Position numbers and translations under genes: made by a program
NCBI GenBank assembly: GCA_963674475.2
Contig: CAXXFQ010000024.1
Coordinates: forward strand, 496,001 to 560,000
Reading direction: 5' to 3'
Length of the DNA: 64,000 bases
Source: CAXXFQ01 sp963674475
GTDB taxonomy: Bacteria > Planctomycetota > Planctomycetia > Pirellulales > Thermoguttaceae
The notes under the pieces: model-generated
Told to the model about the DNA's origin: nothing
Database searches by the model: none
What the model saw: the letters and a program-made list of their open reading frames with translations, nothing else
In this document: positions 42,665-51,061 of the stretch, piece after piece
Layout: each line of letters opens with the position of its first letter
How positions within the stretch are numbered: position 1 is the first letter of the stretch

Positions 42665-43602
42665 AAGCGTCTGAACTACTGAAACTTTTTAAGAAGGCCG
42701 GAAAACGGGCCCATCTGGTGGGCGATCTCGACGCGGGCGCGATTGTCGCGCTCGACGTCGAAGGCCGTTGGTTTGCCACGCTTGACGGGGAAATCCTCAA
42801 TCGCGTCAATCCGGAAGCCATCGAAGGGCAAAGCACCCGCGAGGAGTACCTGAACCCTGGCGGCGACGGGCTCTGGCCTGCTCCCGAGGGGACCACTCTC
42901 GGCTACCAATATTCCACCGGCAAGTGGCGAGTTCCACCGGGGCTCACGTCGGCCCGCTATCTGGTAACGCAGGCCACAAGCGGAAGCGCCACGGTCTGTG
43001 CGGAGGTCGATCTGATCAATAGCCAAGGACTCGGCATCCCCCTGCTTTTTCAGAGGCAGCTCATCGTGGATTCCGAAAAAGGATCGGTCCTCGTTAGGGC
43101 GAAGGAGTCGCTTACCTATCTCGGCCGTAAACTGCTACGACGTAACGACTGCCTACTGGCCCCCTGGACGCTCTGCCAGTTCGACAGCGGCCCGGAATGC
43201 GAGGTTGTTTTTCCGTGTGAAAAAGAGACCTCGGTTTGGGACCTTTACGAGCCAAGCGATACTCAGCGAAAGTGGAAGGATCGCTTTTGTCACACGCGGA
43301 CCGATGGGGCGCAAGGTTATCAAATTGCCATTGACGAGAAGACTCCGTGGATCGAGTTTCGCGATCCGCGTCGTGGCTTGACCGTGCGGCGTGAGGCCGA
43401 GCCGGTGCCATCGGAACAACCGCTTATCGACATTCGCGATGCGGATCCCGACGTCTTGCCCGACTCCAGAGGTGTTCGTTACAGTATCTATAGTGACGCG
43501 AGCGATTTCATGGAGATTGAAGCCGCTGGCGGCTGCCCGGACGTCCTCCGGCCGAATGCCGAAATGAGCCTGATAGTGAGCACGCGGTTTGCACGAACGT
43601 AG
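42661..43602 (+). CDS. Unknown protein, possibly mutarotase-like beta-sandwich
   Basis: 313 aa from ATG 42661, overlapping the deacetylase stop as ATGA. It has no signal peptide or membrane helix. It is strand-rich throughout, with ALDVEGRWFATLDGEILNRV, NPGGDGLWPAPEGTTLGYQY and LIVDSEKGSVLVRAKESLTY. The G-x-G-L-W-PAPEG segment recalls the galactose-mutarotase-like fold of DUF6786-type proteins, which I offer only as a hint. Tight coupling to the deacetylase argues for a shared substrate. Confidence 0.6.
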   Translation: MKASELLKLFKKAGKRAHLVGDLDAGAIVALDVEGRWFATLDGEILNRVNPEAIEGQSTREEYLNPGGDGLWPAPEGTTLGYQYSTGKWRVPPGLTSARYLVTQATSGSATVCAEVDLINSQGLGIPLLFQRQLIVDSEKGSVLVRAKESLTYLGRKLLRRNDCLLAPWTLCQFDSGPECEVVFPCEKETSVWDLYEPSDTQRKWKDRFCHTRTDGAQGYQIAIDEKTPWIEFRDPRRGLTVRREAEPVPSEQPLIDIRDADPDVLPDSRGVRYSIYSDASDFMEIEAAGGCPDVLRPNAEMSLIVSTRFART

Positions 43603-43633
43603 CGTTTGCTTGCCAAACGAGAATGGAGAAAAA

Positions 43634-46036
43634 ATGAAAGTCCTTGGTTCTAGAGAGTCACTTCTGGTATCAACCCTATCCCCGGTCATCGCAGGCTTGA
43701 TCCTGGTCGTTGGCTGGTCTCTCCACACCCCGACACCCGCCCAGGCTGAGGTGACCACCGAGGAGTTTGCTCGAGAAGTCCAACGCGTCCTTCCTCAAGA
43801 AAAACCGTACGACTACCACAAGCGTCTGTCGACCGGCCCCGTCCACGTGCAAAAGCGTGATCCCGAGGCCAAGCTTCAAGACGGCGAGATGGCGCTGCCC
43901 AAGCAGGGATGGAAGCTCGTTTGGAACCAAAAAAGCTCGCCGGTCCTTGAAACCGCGGTGGCCGATCTCCAAGACTATCTGGCCACTTCGATGAGCGTTC
44001 AAATCAACGTCGAAGGCCGGGATTCGCTCGATGGATGGCAAGACCTCAAACAATGCGTCGTCGTCGGAACACGCGACCAGATGCCCGGATGCGGCGCGGC
44101 GCTCAAAAAACCGAAGGACTACGAGATTGTCGTGACACCCCAGCGGGTCATCGTGTGCGGGTACGACGAACGGGGTGCCATGTTCGGGCTTTATAATTTG
44201 GAAGAGCGGATGAATCTGCGTGAAGCGCCTTTCTTGCCCGCCAATTTGAAGACGGTCCGCCACAGCCTCTACGACGTGCGCATGGTCCAATCATGGATGG
44301 GGTGGATGGAGTGGCCGGATCGGTTGCTCTCCCATCTGGCCCACGATGGTTTTGACGCCATCTATGCCTCGGTCTACGCCAACCCGAATGGAAATCGTAC
44401 GACGGCCGAGTCTTCGGTGAACTTTTACTCGCGTTTGCTTTTCAAGGTACGCCGTCAGAATCCGGCCAAAATGCGAGACTTGGTCGACCGGGCCTCCCGT
44501 TTCGGCATCAAGGTCTACGCCCCGATCATCTACCAGTACCTGGGCACGCCGGAAAGCGAAGCGGGGCTGCGCAAGCTGGTGCGGGATATCCTGAAGGAGT
44601 TTCCCGACATCCAAGGCTATGTCCTCTTAACCGAAGGCTTCTGGTACAAACAATGGGGAGGCCTTCACGGTGCGAGCAAGGAGCACGTCCAAGATTGGGC
44701 AAGAAACTGGAGCCGGGCCGTTGAAATCGTGGCTGAGGAATGCCATCGTGTGAATCCGGCAATCGAGATTCTGCCCTGGGAATACAACATCGACTTCCGA
44801 CCGCAGAACGTCGAATTGAAGCGTTACTTCGTCCAGCAGCTTCCTGCCGACACGATACCGTTGCTTACATGGGAAAACGGAAAGAGCTTCGAGATCGACG
44901 GGATGCCGGGGTATCTGCGTGACTATTCGCTGAACCAAATTGGACCTGCCGAGGTGACGGAAGCCCAGATGGGCGAACTTCGAAAACGCAACATGAAGGT
45001 CTATTGCAAGGCCGACACCTTTGCCGCTTGGCAGTTCGGCACGATTCCCTATCTCCCCTTTCCGTACCAATGGTCCGAGCGGTACAAGGCGATGGAGAAG
45101 TACGGCGTCAACGGCACGATGGAGAGCTGGAGTAGCGGGTACATCCCGAATTTCATGACCGAGTTGCGGGCTTGGTACTGCTGGAGCGACGCGCCGCCGC
45201 TGAAAGAGCTGCTCGGCGCGATTGCCGCACGTGATTTTGGAGCCGGAAAAAAAGAGGCGGTTCTGGGGGCATGGGATCACTTCAGCCGGGCCATTCGCCT
45301 TATGCCGGACACCGGCCCGAACATGGGAACCAACAACGCTGTCGGGAATCCTCTTTTCTTTGAAGAGCCTCCCCTACGGACCACGACGTTCAAACATTCC
45401 TGGTCGGATCACAGCAAGTGGCAGGGGTATTTCGGAGCGGGAATCAACCCTTACTGGCCTTTCACCGTCTCTCGCATGGTCTTTTACCCCGACTTTACCA
45501 ATCAAGCGAACAAGGCCGAGCTTTACGCAAGGAGTGCGACCGGCGTGCAGGTCGGGCGAGAGCGGCGAGTTCTGCCGGTCTTTCTGAAATACCTACGACA
45601 AGCGTCCGACCAAATGGAGGAAGGTCTGAAGCTGTACCGGACTGCAGCTCTTGGGAGTCCGAAAAGCAAACGGCAACAGGCCGTCCGCGAAGTGGTGGTG
45701 GCCGAACATCTGCAGCGAATGATGCAGAGTAACTACGCCATCCTAGAGTTCGAAGACCTCCGCATTCAACTGGCTGCGGAGAAGGACCGTCAGAAGAAGA
45801 TCGCGATACTCGATCGGATGAAAACCATCGTCCGTGAAGAGATTGCCCGCACCGAGCTTTCGCTGCTTGCCGCGGAGCGTGACTCGCGTCTCGGCTTCCA
45901 GCACGAGCAGGACTACGTCTACACTCCGTACTCGTTGCGGGAGAAACTGGAAAGCCTGCACGAGACGCTGGAAACCCAGTTGGAGGGTCTTGCATCCGAG
46001 CTATCAAAGAACCAAACCGACCAACCGGTTAAATAA
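43634..46036 (+). CDS. Large exported TIM-barrel glycosidase-like protein (GH20b-type N-domain)
   Basis: 800 aa from ATG 43634, the start of the signal peptide (MKVLGSRESLLVSTLSPVIA, cleaved near PAQA). The frame also runs upstream to 43589 inside the previous gene. Residues about 75-190 resemble the GH20 N-terminal domain (VLETAVADLQDYLATSMSVQ, then QCVVVGTRDQMPG and YDERGAMFGLYNLEERMNLR). A barrel follows (HDGFDAIYASVYANPNG, RFGIKVYAPIIYQYL, VNPAIEILPWEYN), then a helical C-terminus. It shares barrel pattern and C-terminal helices with the gene at 47234-49624. The catalytic acids are not identified. Likely an exo-acting hydrolase of the cluster's glycan. Confidence 0.75.
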   Translation: MKVLGSRESLLVSTLSPVIAGLILVVGWSLHTPTPAQAEVTTEEFAREVQRVLPQEKPYDYHKRLSTGPVHVQKRDPEAKLQDGEMALPKQGWKLVWNQKSSPVLETAVADLQDYLATSMSVQINVEGRDSLDGWQDLKQCVVVGTRDQMPGCGAALKKPKDYEIVVTPQRVIVCGYDERGAMFGLYNLEERMNLREAPFLPANLKTVRHSLYDVRMVQSWMGWMEWPDRLLSHLAHDGFDAIYASVYANPNGNRTTAESSVNFYSRLLFKVRRQNPAKMRDLVDRASRFGIKVYAPIIYQYLGTPESEAGLRKLVRDILKEFPDIQGYVLLTEGFWYKQWGGLHGASKEHVQDWARNWSRAVEIVAEECHRVNPAIEILPWEYNIDFRPQNVELKRYFVQQLPADTIPLLTWENGKSFEIDGMPGYLRDYSLNQIGPAEVTEAQMGELRKRNMKVYCKADTFAAWQFGTIPYLPFPYQWSERYKAMEKYGVNGTMESWSSGYIPNFMTELRAWYCWSDAPPLKELLGAIAARDFGAGKKEAVLGAWDHFSRAIRLMPDTGPNMGTNNAVGNPLFFEEPPLRTTTFKHSWSDHSKWQGYFGAGINPYWPFTVSRMVFYPDFTNQANKAELYARSATGVQVGRERRVLPVFLKYLRQASDQMEEGLKLYRTAALGSPKSKRQQAVREVVVAEHLQRMMQSNYAILEFEDLRIQLAAEKDRQKKIAILDRMKTIVREEIARTELSLLAAERDSRLGFQHEQDYVYTPYSLREKLESLHETLETQLEGLASELSKNQTDQPVK

Positions 46037-46072
46037 TCCAGGCTAATCGGCAACTTTAGGCAAAGGCAAAAG

Positions 46073-47125
46073 ATGGAACAACTCATCGGAATCATCCTGC
46101 TTGCGGCAGGCGGTCTTTCCTCGGCCAGCTTTTACGTGCCGTCTTATAGGATTAAAAAATGGTCGTGGGAAACCTATTGGATCACGCTTGGATTCACAGC
46201 CTGGATCATCATGCCGACGGTTGCCGGATTGATCACGACGCCCGATCTTTGGGGGATCCTTCACGCAAGTTCCATTCGCAGCATGGTGTGTGCTTATGCG
46301 TTTGGCGTCCTATGGGGATTTGGCGGGCTGATGTGCGGACTAGCGTTGCGATACTTGGGAATCTCACTGGGCCAATCGATCTCGCTTGGTGTCTGTGCGA
46401 TCACGGGCACGCTCGCGCCTGCCGCCATTGAGGGGAAGCTCGGTCTACTGCTGTTTACCACTGCGGGAAATGTGGTTCTGCTAGGATTCGTCGTCTGCCT
46501 TCTCGGCATCGCGTTGTGCGGCTATGCGGGGGTGCTGAAAGAACAGCAACTGAGCGACGCCGAGAAGAAGGAGGTGATCAAGGACTTTGCTCTGTTAAAA
46601 GGGATCTTGGTAGCCGTCTTTGGCGGTATCATGAGCGCGAGTATGGCGTTTGCCTTCACGGCGGGAGTACCGATCGCGGACATCGCCGCAAAAGCCGGCA
46701 CTATGGAAGTCTTTAAAAACATGCCGATCTTGGTTCTGGCACTGGCGGGCGGATTCACGACCAATTTCATTTCGACGATGATCATCACCGCCAAAAAAGG
46801 AGCGTTTGGCGATTATGTCATCCACCCTCGCAACACACTGTTGTTCAACTATGTCCTGGCGGCCATCAGTGGCGTGCTCTGGTATGGCCAATGGTTCTCC
46901 TTTGGCATGGGTAAGACGAAAATGGGGGATTACAGTTACGCCGGATGGAGCATCTTCATGGCCGCGATCATCATCTTTAGCAACCTGTGGGGGCTTTTGC
47001 TAGGAGAGTGGCGCCCGGTGAAAAAACGCACACGAGTCTATCTATGGCTCGGTATCGTCGTGCTCATCATTTCCGTCATTATGATCGGCATCGGCGACGG
47101 GCTCGCACGCAGTATCAAGCCGTAG
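46073..47125 (+). CDS. rhaT: RhaT-like L-rhamnose/H+ symporter
   Basis: 350 aa with ten hydrophobic segments and no signal peptide. The family hallmarks are in order: GGLSSASFYVPSYRIKKWSW near the start, AYAFGVLWGFGGLMCGLALR, then YLGISLGQSISLGVCAITGT, and YAGWSIFMAAIIIFSNLWGL late. This is the L-rhamnose-proton symporter family (DMT superfamily). The named substrate is L-rhamnose in enterobacteria. In this cluster no rhaA/rhaB/rhaD gene is present, so the imported sugar could be a related 6-deoxyhexose. It lies between the two large barrel hydrolases. Confidence 0.85.
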   Translation: MEQLIGIILLAAGGLSSASFYVPSYRIKKWSWETYWITLGFTAWIIMPTVAGLITTPDLWGILHASSIRSMVCAYAFGVLWGFGGLMCGLALRYLGISLGQSISLGVCAITGTLAPAAIEGKLGLLLFTTAGNVVLLGFVVCLLGIALCGYAGVLKEQQLSDAEKKEVIKDFALLKGILVAVFGGIMSASMAFAFTAGVPIADIAAKAGTMEVFKNMPILVLALAGGFTTNFISTMIITAKKGAFGDYVIHPRNTLLFNYVLAAISGVLWYGQWFSFGMGKTKMGDYSYAGWSIFMAAIIIFSNLWGLLLGEWRPVKKRTRVYLWLGIVVLIISVIMIGIGDGLARSIKP

Positions 47126-47146
47126 CGATAGAATCGAAAGTCGCGT

Positions 47147-47175
47147 GGGGGATGGGATTTCACATCCCATCCCCC
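47147..47175 (+). terminator. Strong 12-bp stem-loop after rhaT
   Basis: GGGGGATGGGAT (47147-47158) pairs perfectly with ATCCCATCCCCC (47164-47175), loop TTCAC. No T-tract follows, so it may be a transcript-end stabiliser or partial terminator that separates expression of the transporter and the next hydrolase. Confidence 0.6.
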
Positions 47176-47233
47176 TAATGTCCTCCCGAACCTTCCTTCA
47201 GTTCCTTCCTTTTTGCCTTACCTGGAGTCCAGC

Positions 47234-49624
47234 ATGAAACGAACTGTCCTTCGCTCTGGCCTTACCATGTTCGTTCTTCTTGTTCTTCTTGCTTTGCCCG
47301 GCTCTGCTGAAGTGACGCTGCCAAGCGGTGCTGCCCCGAAACCGATCGATTTTTCGCACTTCCCAGACCGGATGCATGCGTTCATCTGGCGGAACTGGAA
47401 AATCGTACCGGTCGAACAGTTGGCCGAGGTGCTGGGCGCGAGCGTCGAGCAGGTTCAGAAAGTGGCCGACTCGATGGGGCTCCCCTCGCAAGGAAAAATC
47501 TCGTCGGAATGGAAAGACCGAGGTTATATCACCATCCTCCGCCGAAATTGGCACCTTTTGCCGTATGAACAGCTTCTGCTGCTTCTCGACAAAACTCCTA
47601 AGGAGCTGCACCAATCGCTTTTGGAGGATGATTTTTTGTTTTGGAAGCTCGGGGCATACAAGCCCCAATGCGAGCCGCTTGTCTATCATGAGCCGGATGC
47701 AAAGGCTCAAGCGCAAGCGGCGTGGATTAAAAAGACACTTCAAGAAGAACTGCCCGACGCCTGGACGGTACCCGAAGAGCCTCGTTTTTTGTTTGTTGAT
47801 CAACCCAGTCGCTCCCAAGCCCCCCAGTCCCAGGTGAAAACGCCCCAAAAAACCGAGTCCGGAGTCGAACTCGATAAAGAGGCGGCCCAAAGTCCGTTGC
47901 GATATATCTACGCCTACTGTGGTATTTTCGGCGACCCGCTCGACGGTGATGGCCCCCAGCCTTATACGAACGGCCAGCTTGAACGTTTGGCCGAAAAAGG
48001 GGTTACCGGCGTCTGGCTCCACACGGCCCTCCACGACTTGGCGCCTGGTGGCAAGATCTTTCCCGAATTTGGTGCTGGACACGAGAACCGTCTTGCCGTA
48101 CTTCGCGATCTGGTAAAACGTGCCGATAAATATCACGTCAAGGTCTATCTCTACATGAACGAGCCGCGAGGGATGACGGATGAATTTTACACCAAGAGCG
48201 CCGAGCGAGAGGCGATGCGAGGCGTTCAAGAGGGAATACGTTTCGCAATGTGTACCTCAAATCCAAACGTGCTGCAGTGGATGGAAGATTCTCTCGCTTA
48301 TGTTTTCAAGAACGTACCCGGCCTGGGCGGCGTTTTCACAATCACCGCTTCCGAAAACTTGACAAGCTGCGCGTCACACTTCCAACAAGCGTTTTGCCCT
48401 CGCTGCAAGAATCGCTCCACGGGTGATATTATTGTCGAGGTAAATTCGACCATCGAGCGGGGCGTGCACCGTGGTAGTCCGACTGCTCGGGTTATCGCTT
48501 GGGACTGGTGGTGGCCGGACTCCGAAGTCGAGCAAATCATCGCCAAACTCCCAAAGAATATCTCTATCCAGTCGGTCAGTGAGTGGTCGAAGCCGATCAC
48601 GCGAGGGGGCGTTCCGTCGGTGATTGGCGAGTACTCGATTTCCGCGGTCGGCCCGGGTCCCCGAGCGATCCGAAACTGGGAGCTTGCCCGAGCGGCGGGT
48701 CTAAAAACGCTCGCCAAGGTCCAAGTCAACAATACATGGGAACTCGCCGCGGTGCCCTACCTTCCCGTCTTCGACTTGGTTGCCCAACACATAGCGAACC
48801 TGCGAGAACAGAAAGTCAATGGCCTGATGCTCAGCTGGAGCCTTGGTGGCTATGCGTCGCCCAATCTGGAAATCGTTAAGGCTATCTATGACGCGAAAGC
48901 CTCCTCGAAAGACGAAATTGTCGAGAAGGTTTTGCAGGACATGGCCGAAAAACGGTATGGCAAATCGGGTGCCGAAGAAGCTCGAGCTGCATGGCGTGCT
49001 TTTTCCAAAGCTTTTACTGAGTTTCCGTATGGTGTCCCCACACTCTATAACGGCCCACAGAACTCGGGACCGGCAAATTTACTCTTTGCTCGATCGACTG
49101 GCTATAAGTCGACGATGGTCTGTTTTCCCTACGACGATCTGCAAGGTTGGCGGGGCGTCTATCCGCCCGAAGTGCTCGGCGATCAGTTCCGGAAAGTGGC
49201 CCAACGATGGGAAACGGGTCTTGAGCATCTTGAAAAAGCGGTCGCCGCCTCATCAGAGGGCCAGCGAGATGACGTGCTCAAGGAACTTTCATTCGCCCGA
49301 GCAGCCGGGCTCCATTTCGCCGCAGCGGCCAACCAAGTCGAGTATCTTCTAGCCAGAGACCAACTGGCCAAAGACGAAGCGGCCAAACCAGAAGAAAAAA
49401 TCTCGCCCGAGCGGCGCGTCGAGTTAGAAAAGCGAATCCGAGCAGCGATCACACGCGAACTGGCCTGCGCTCGATCGATGTTCGCCTGCGCCCGATCCGA
49501 TTCCCACATCGGCTACGAAGCATCGAACCAGTATTTTTATATTCCGATCGACTTGGCCGAAAAAGTCATCAACTGCCGGTACTTGTTAGAACAGGCATTT
49601 TATTCATCTTCGCAAGAGAAGTGA
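47234..49624 (+). CDS. Large exported barrel hydrolase-like protein, paralogue of 43634-46036
   Basis: 796 aa from ATG 47234 (TGGAG upstream) with a signal peptide (MKRTVLRSGLTMFVLLVLLA). Residues about 35-160 are helical and contain two similar segments (HAFIWRNWKIVPVEQLAEVL and TILRRNWHLLPYEQLLLLLD). A barrel follows from about 220 (RYIYAYCGIFGDPL, KGVTGVWLHTALHDL, KVYLYMNEPRGM, ARVIAWDWWWPDSE). It includes an odd Cys group (LTSCASHFQQAFCPRCK). The C-terminal helices echo those of the earlier paralogue (REEIARTELSLLAAERDSRL versus TRELACARSMFACARSDSHI). I do not recognise a GH family number. Confidence 0.72.
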   Translation: MKRTVLRSGLTMFVLLVLLALPGSAEVTLPSGAAPKPIDFSHFPDRMHAFIWRNWKIVPVEQLAEVLGASVEQVQKVADSMGLPSQGKISSEWKDRGYITILRRNWHLLPYEQLLLLLDKTPKELHQSLLEDDFLFWKLGAYKPQCEPLVYHEPDAKAQAQAAWIKKTLQEELPDAWTVPEEPRFLFVDQPSRSQAPQSQVKTPQKTESGVELDKEAAQSPLRYIYAYCGIFGDPLDGDGPQPYTNGQLERLAEKGVTGVWLHTALHDLAPGGKIFPEFGAGHENRLAVLRDLVKRADKYHVKVYLYMNEPRGMTDEFYTKSAEREAMRGVQEGIRFAMCTSNPNVLQWMEDSLAYVFKNVPGLGGVFTITASENLTSCASHFQQAFCPRCKNRSTGDIIVEVNSTIERGVHRGSPTARVIAWDWWWPDSEVEQIIAKLPKNISIQSVSEWSKPITRGGVPSVIGEYSISAVGPGPRAIRNWELARAAGLKTLAKVQVNNTWELAAVPYLPVFDLVAQHIANLREQKVNGLMLSWSLGGYASPNLEIVKAIYDAKASSKDEIVEKVLQDMAEKRYGKSGAEEARAAWRAFSKAFTEFPYGVPTLYNGPQNSGPANLLFARSTGYKSTMVCFPYDDLQGWRGVYPPEVLGDQFRKVAQRWETGLEHLEKAVAASSEGQRDDVLKELSFARAAGLHFAAAANQVEYLLARDQLAKDEAAKPEEKISPERRVELEKRIRAAITRELACARSMFACARSDSHIGYEASNQYFYIPIDLAEKVINCRYLLEQAFYSSSQEK

Positions 49625-49670
49625 AACCGATGTTTTTAAGAGATTTCTCTGGAAAACCGGGCTCCTCGTT
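49621..49670 (+). repeat. Short dispersed repeat, copy 2
   Basis: It matches 33778-33826. It begins at the stop codon of the hydrolase gene (GAAGTGAAACC), so the repeat reaches into the coding end. Confidence 0.55.
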
Positions 49671-49738
49671 GGGAGCCCTTGGGTCGCTACTAATGCGGAG
49701 ATCAGTAGCTGTGCAAAGCAATCCGTGAATCTCGCAAG

Positions 49739-49783
49739 AGCTCGGGTAGTTAGGGAAGCCAAGCCCGATCAGCTACCCGAGCT
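49739..49783 (+). terminator. 11-bp perfect stem-loop downstream of the catabolic cluster
   Basis: AGCTCGGGTAG (49739-49749) pairs with CTACCCGAGCT (49773-49783), loop 23 bases. It is 115 bases after the last gene of the run. It may mark the operon's end, but the T-tract is missing. Confidence 0.45.
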
Positions 49784-49796
49784 TATTGATGTTTGC

Positions 49797-49949
49797 AAAA
49801 GCAACCGCTCCAGGAAGTGCGTTGTTGCTTTGTTTTTTGGTCTTGGGGTAATGATTGCTTGGGGTGAATTTCCTTTGGCGATCGGAGGGGGGCCGGATGC
49901 GACAGCTCAGGCGGCGGCGATTGATTGGGGGGAATCAACATGCGAACCC
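49797..49949 (+). repeat. Dispersed ~150-bp repeat, copy 2
   Basis: Same orientation as 20375-20527. A frame through this copy reads GEFPLAIGGGPDATAQAAAI but is not conserved in copy 1, so the repeat is probably non-coding. Confidence 0.7.
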
Positions 49950-50028
49950 TCGAATGTTGGCGGGAGGTGATTTTACGTTCCACCACTACTAAGCAGCAAT
50001 GGAACCTAAGAAGATGTTCTGATACAAT

Positions 50029-50115
50029 GCGGCTTCCAGCGATGGCAGCCAACTCCGACTCGGTCGCCGCCGCCATCGTGGGTGAAATGGGCCAAGGGTA
50101 CCTGGGAAGCCAAGT
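50029..50115 (+). pseudogene. Internal relic of the Cys-rich gene family
   Basis: A frame reads VKWAKGTWEAKCKKR, matching IKWSKGTWEAKTESH of the gene at 3913-4806. The ~60 bases upstream also align with that gene (about 4620-4670). The rest is replaced by IS21 end sequence from 50127. Confidence 0.5.
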
Positions 50116-50260
50116 GTAAAAAGCGGTTGAAAAGTGCAGCGCTTTCCGGTTTGAAAGTGCAGCGCTTCGGGGGTTGGAGCTTTTATTCTAATTGGGTTGG
50201 GGGTTGATTGGAAGAGAGAACTTCCTCCCCCATGGGGGAGAGCCGGTTAGGGCGATTGTT

Positions 50261-51061
50261 CTACTTGTCTGTTTTAGTGCCGTCAGGCGTCTTTTTCTTC
50301 CTGGAGGACCGCTTTCTGGCGTCTTTGAGACGGTAGCTTTCGCCGGTCGCTTCCAGGATATGACAGTGATGTGTCAGCCGGTCCAGCACCGCGCCGGTTA
50401 GTCGTTGACTGCCCAAGACCTCGGTCCATTGCTCGAACGGGAGGTTCGTCGTAACGATGACGCTGGTCCGTTCGTAGGCGGCGGAGATCACATCGAAGAG
50501 CAGTTCGCTGCCGAGCTTGCTAGCCGGGACGTAGCCGAGTTCGTCGAGAATCAGCAGGTCGAGCTTGGCAAGCTGGGCTTTCATTCGCATCAGTTGACGT
50601 TCTTCGCGAGCTTCCATCAACTACGTGATCAACTCGGTCACACGATGAAAGCGAACCTTCTTGCCTTGTCCGCAGGCGGCGATCCCCAAGGCGGTGGCGA
50701 GGTGGGTTTTCCCCGTTCCCGGGTGACCGATCAGGATGACCGATTCCCGCTTTTCGATATACTCGCCTCGCATCAGCTCGCTGACGAGCACACGGTTGAT
50801 CGTCGGCTGGGCCTCGAACTTGAAGTCCTCGAGCGTTTTATAGTTTGGGAACTTTGCGGCTTTCAACCGACGATCCGCTGCCCGTCTTTCGCGGTCGATC
50901 AGCTCCTGCTCACAGAGTTGAAGCAAGAAGCCTAGATGATCGACGTTCTCCTTCGTACAGCGTGCCGTGATCTTTTCGCACTCGTCATGCATCGTCGGCA
51001 TTTTTAATGCTTTGAGGTGGTGCTTCAGTAGGACTGTGCTTTTCGTCTCGAGTTTTTTCAT
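50261..51061 (-). pseudogene. istB: IstB-like ATPase of IS21, in-frame nonsense codon
   Basis: Read continuously this is about 266 residues. Walker A GHPGTGKTH precedes the break and Walker B LLILDELGY follows it, with the IstB/DnaC AAA+ layout and SVIVTTNLPFEQW. A TAG at 50621-50623 splits the frame between VTELIT and LMEAREERQL, with no shift. The two halves are therefore one gene with a point mutation. Its ATG overlaps the istA stop by four bases (51058-51061), as usual for IS21. Confidence 0.88.

Noticed and set aside
47198..48229. 343-aa frame on the minus strand
   Set aside because: It lies opposite the signal peptide and first domain of the large hydrolase gene, with no family match.
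50405..50935. 176-aa plus-strand frame
   Set aside because: It is antisense to istB, whose Walker motifs define the coding strand.
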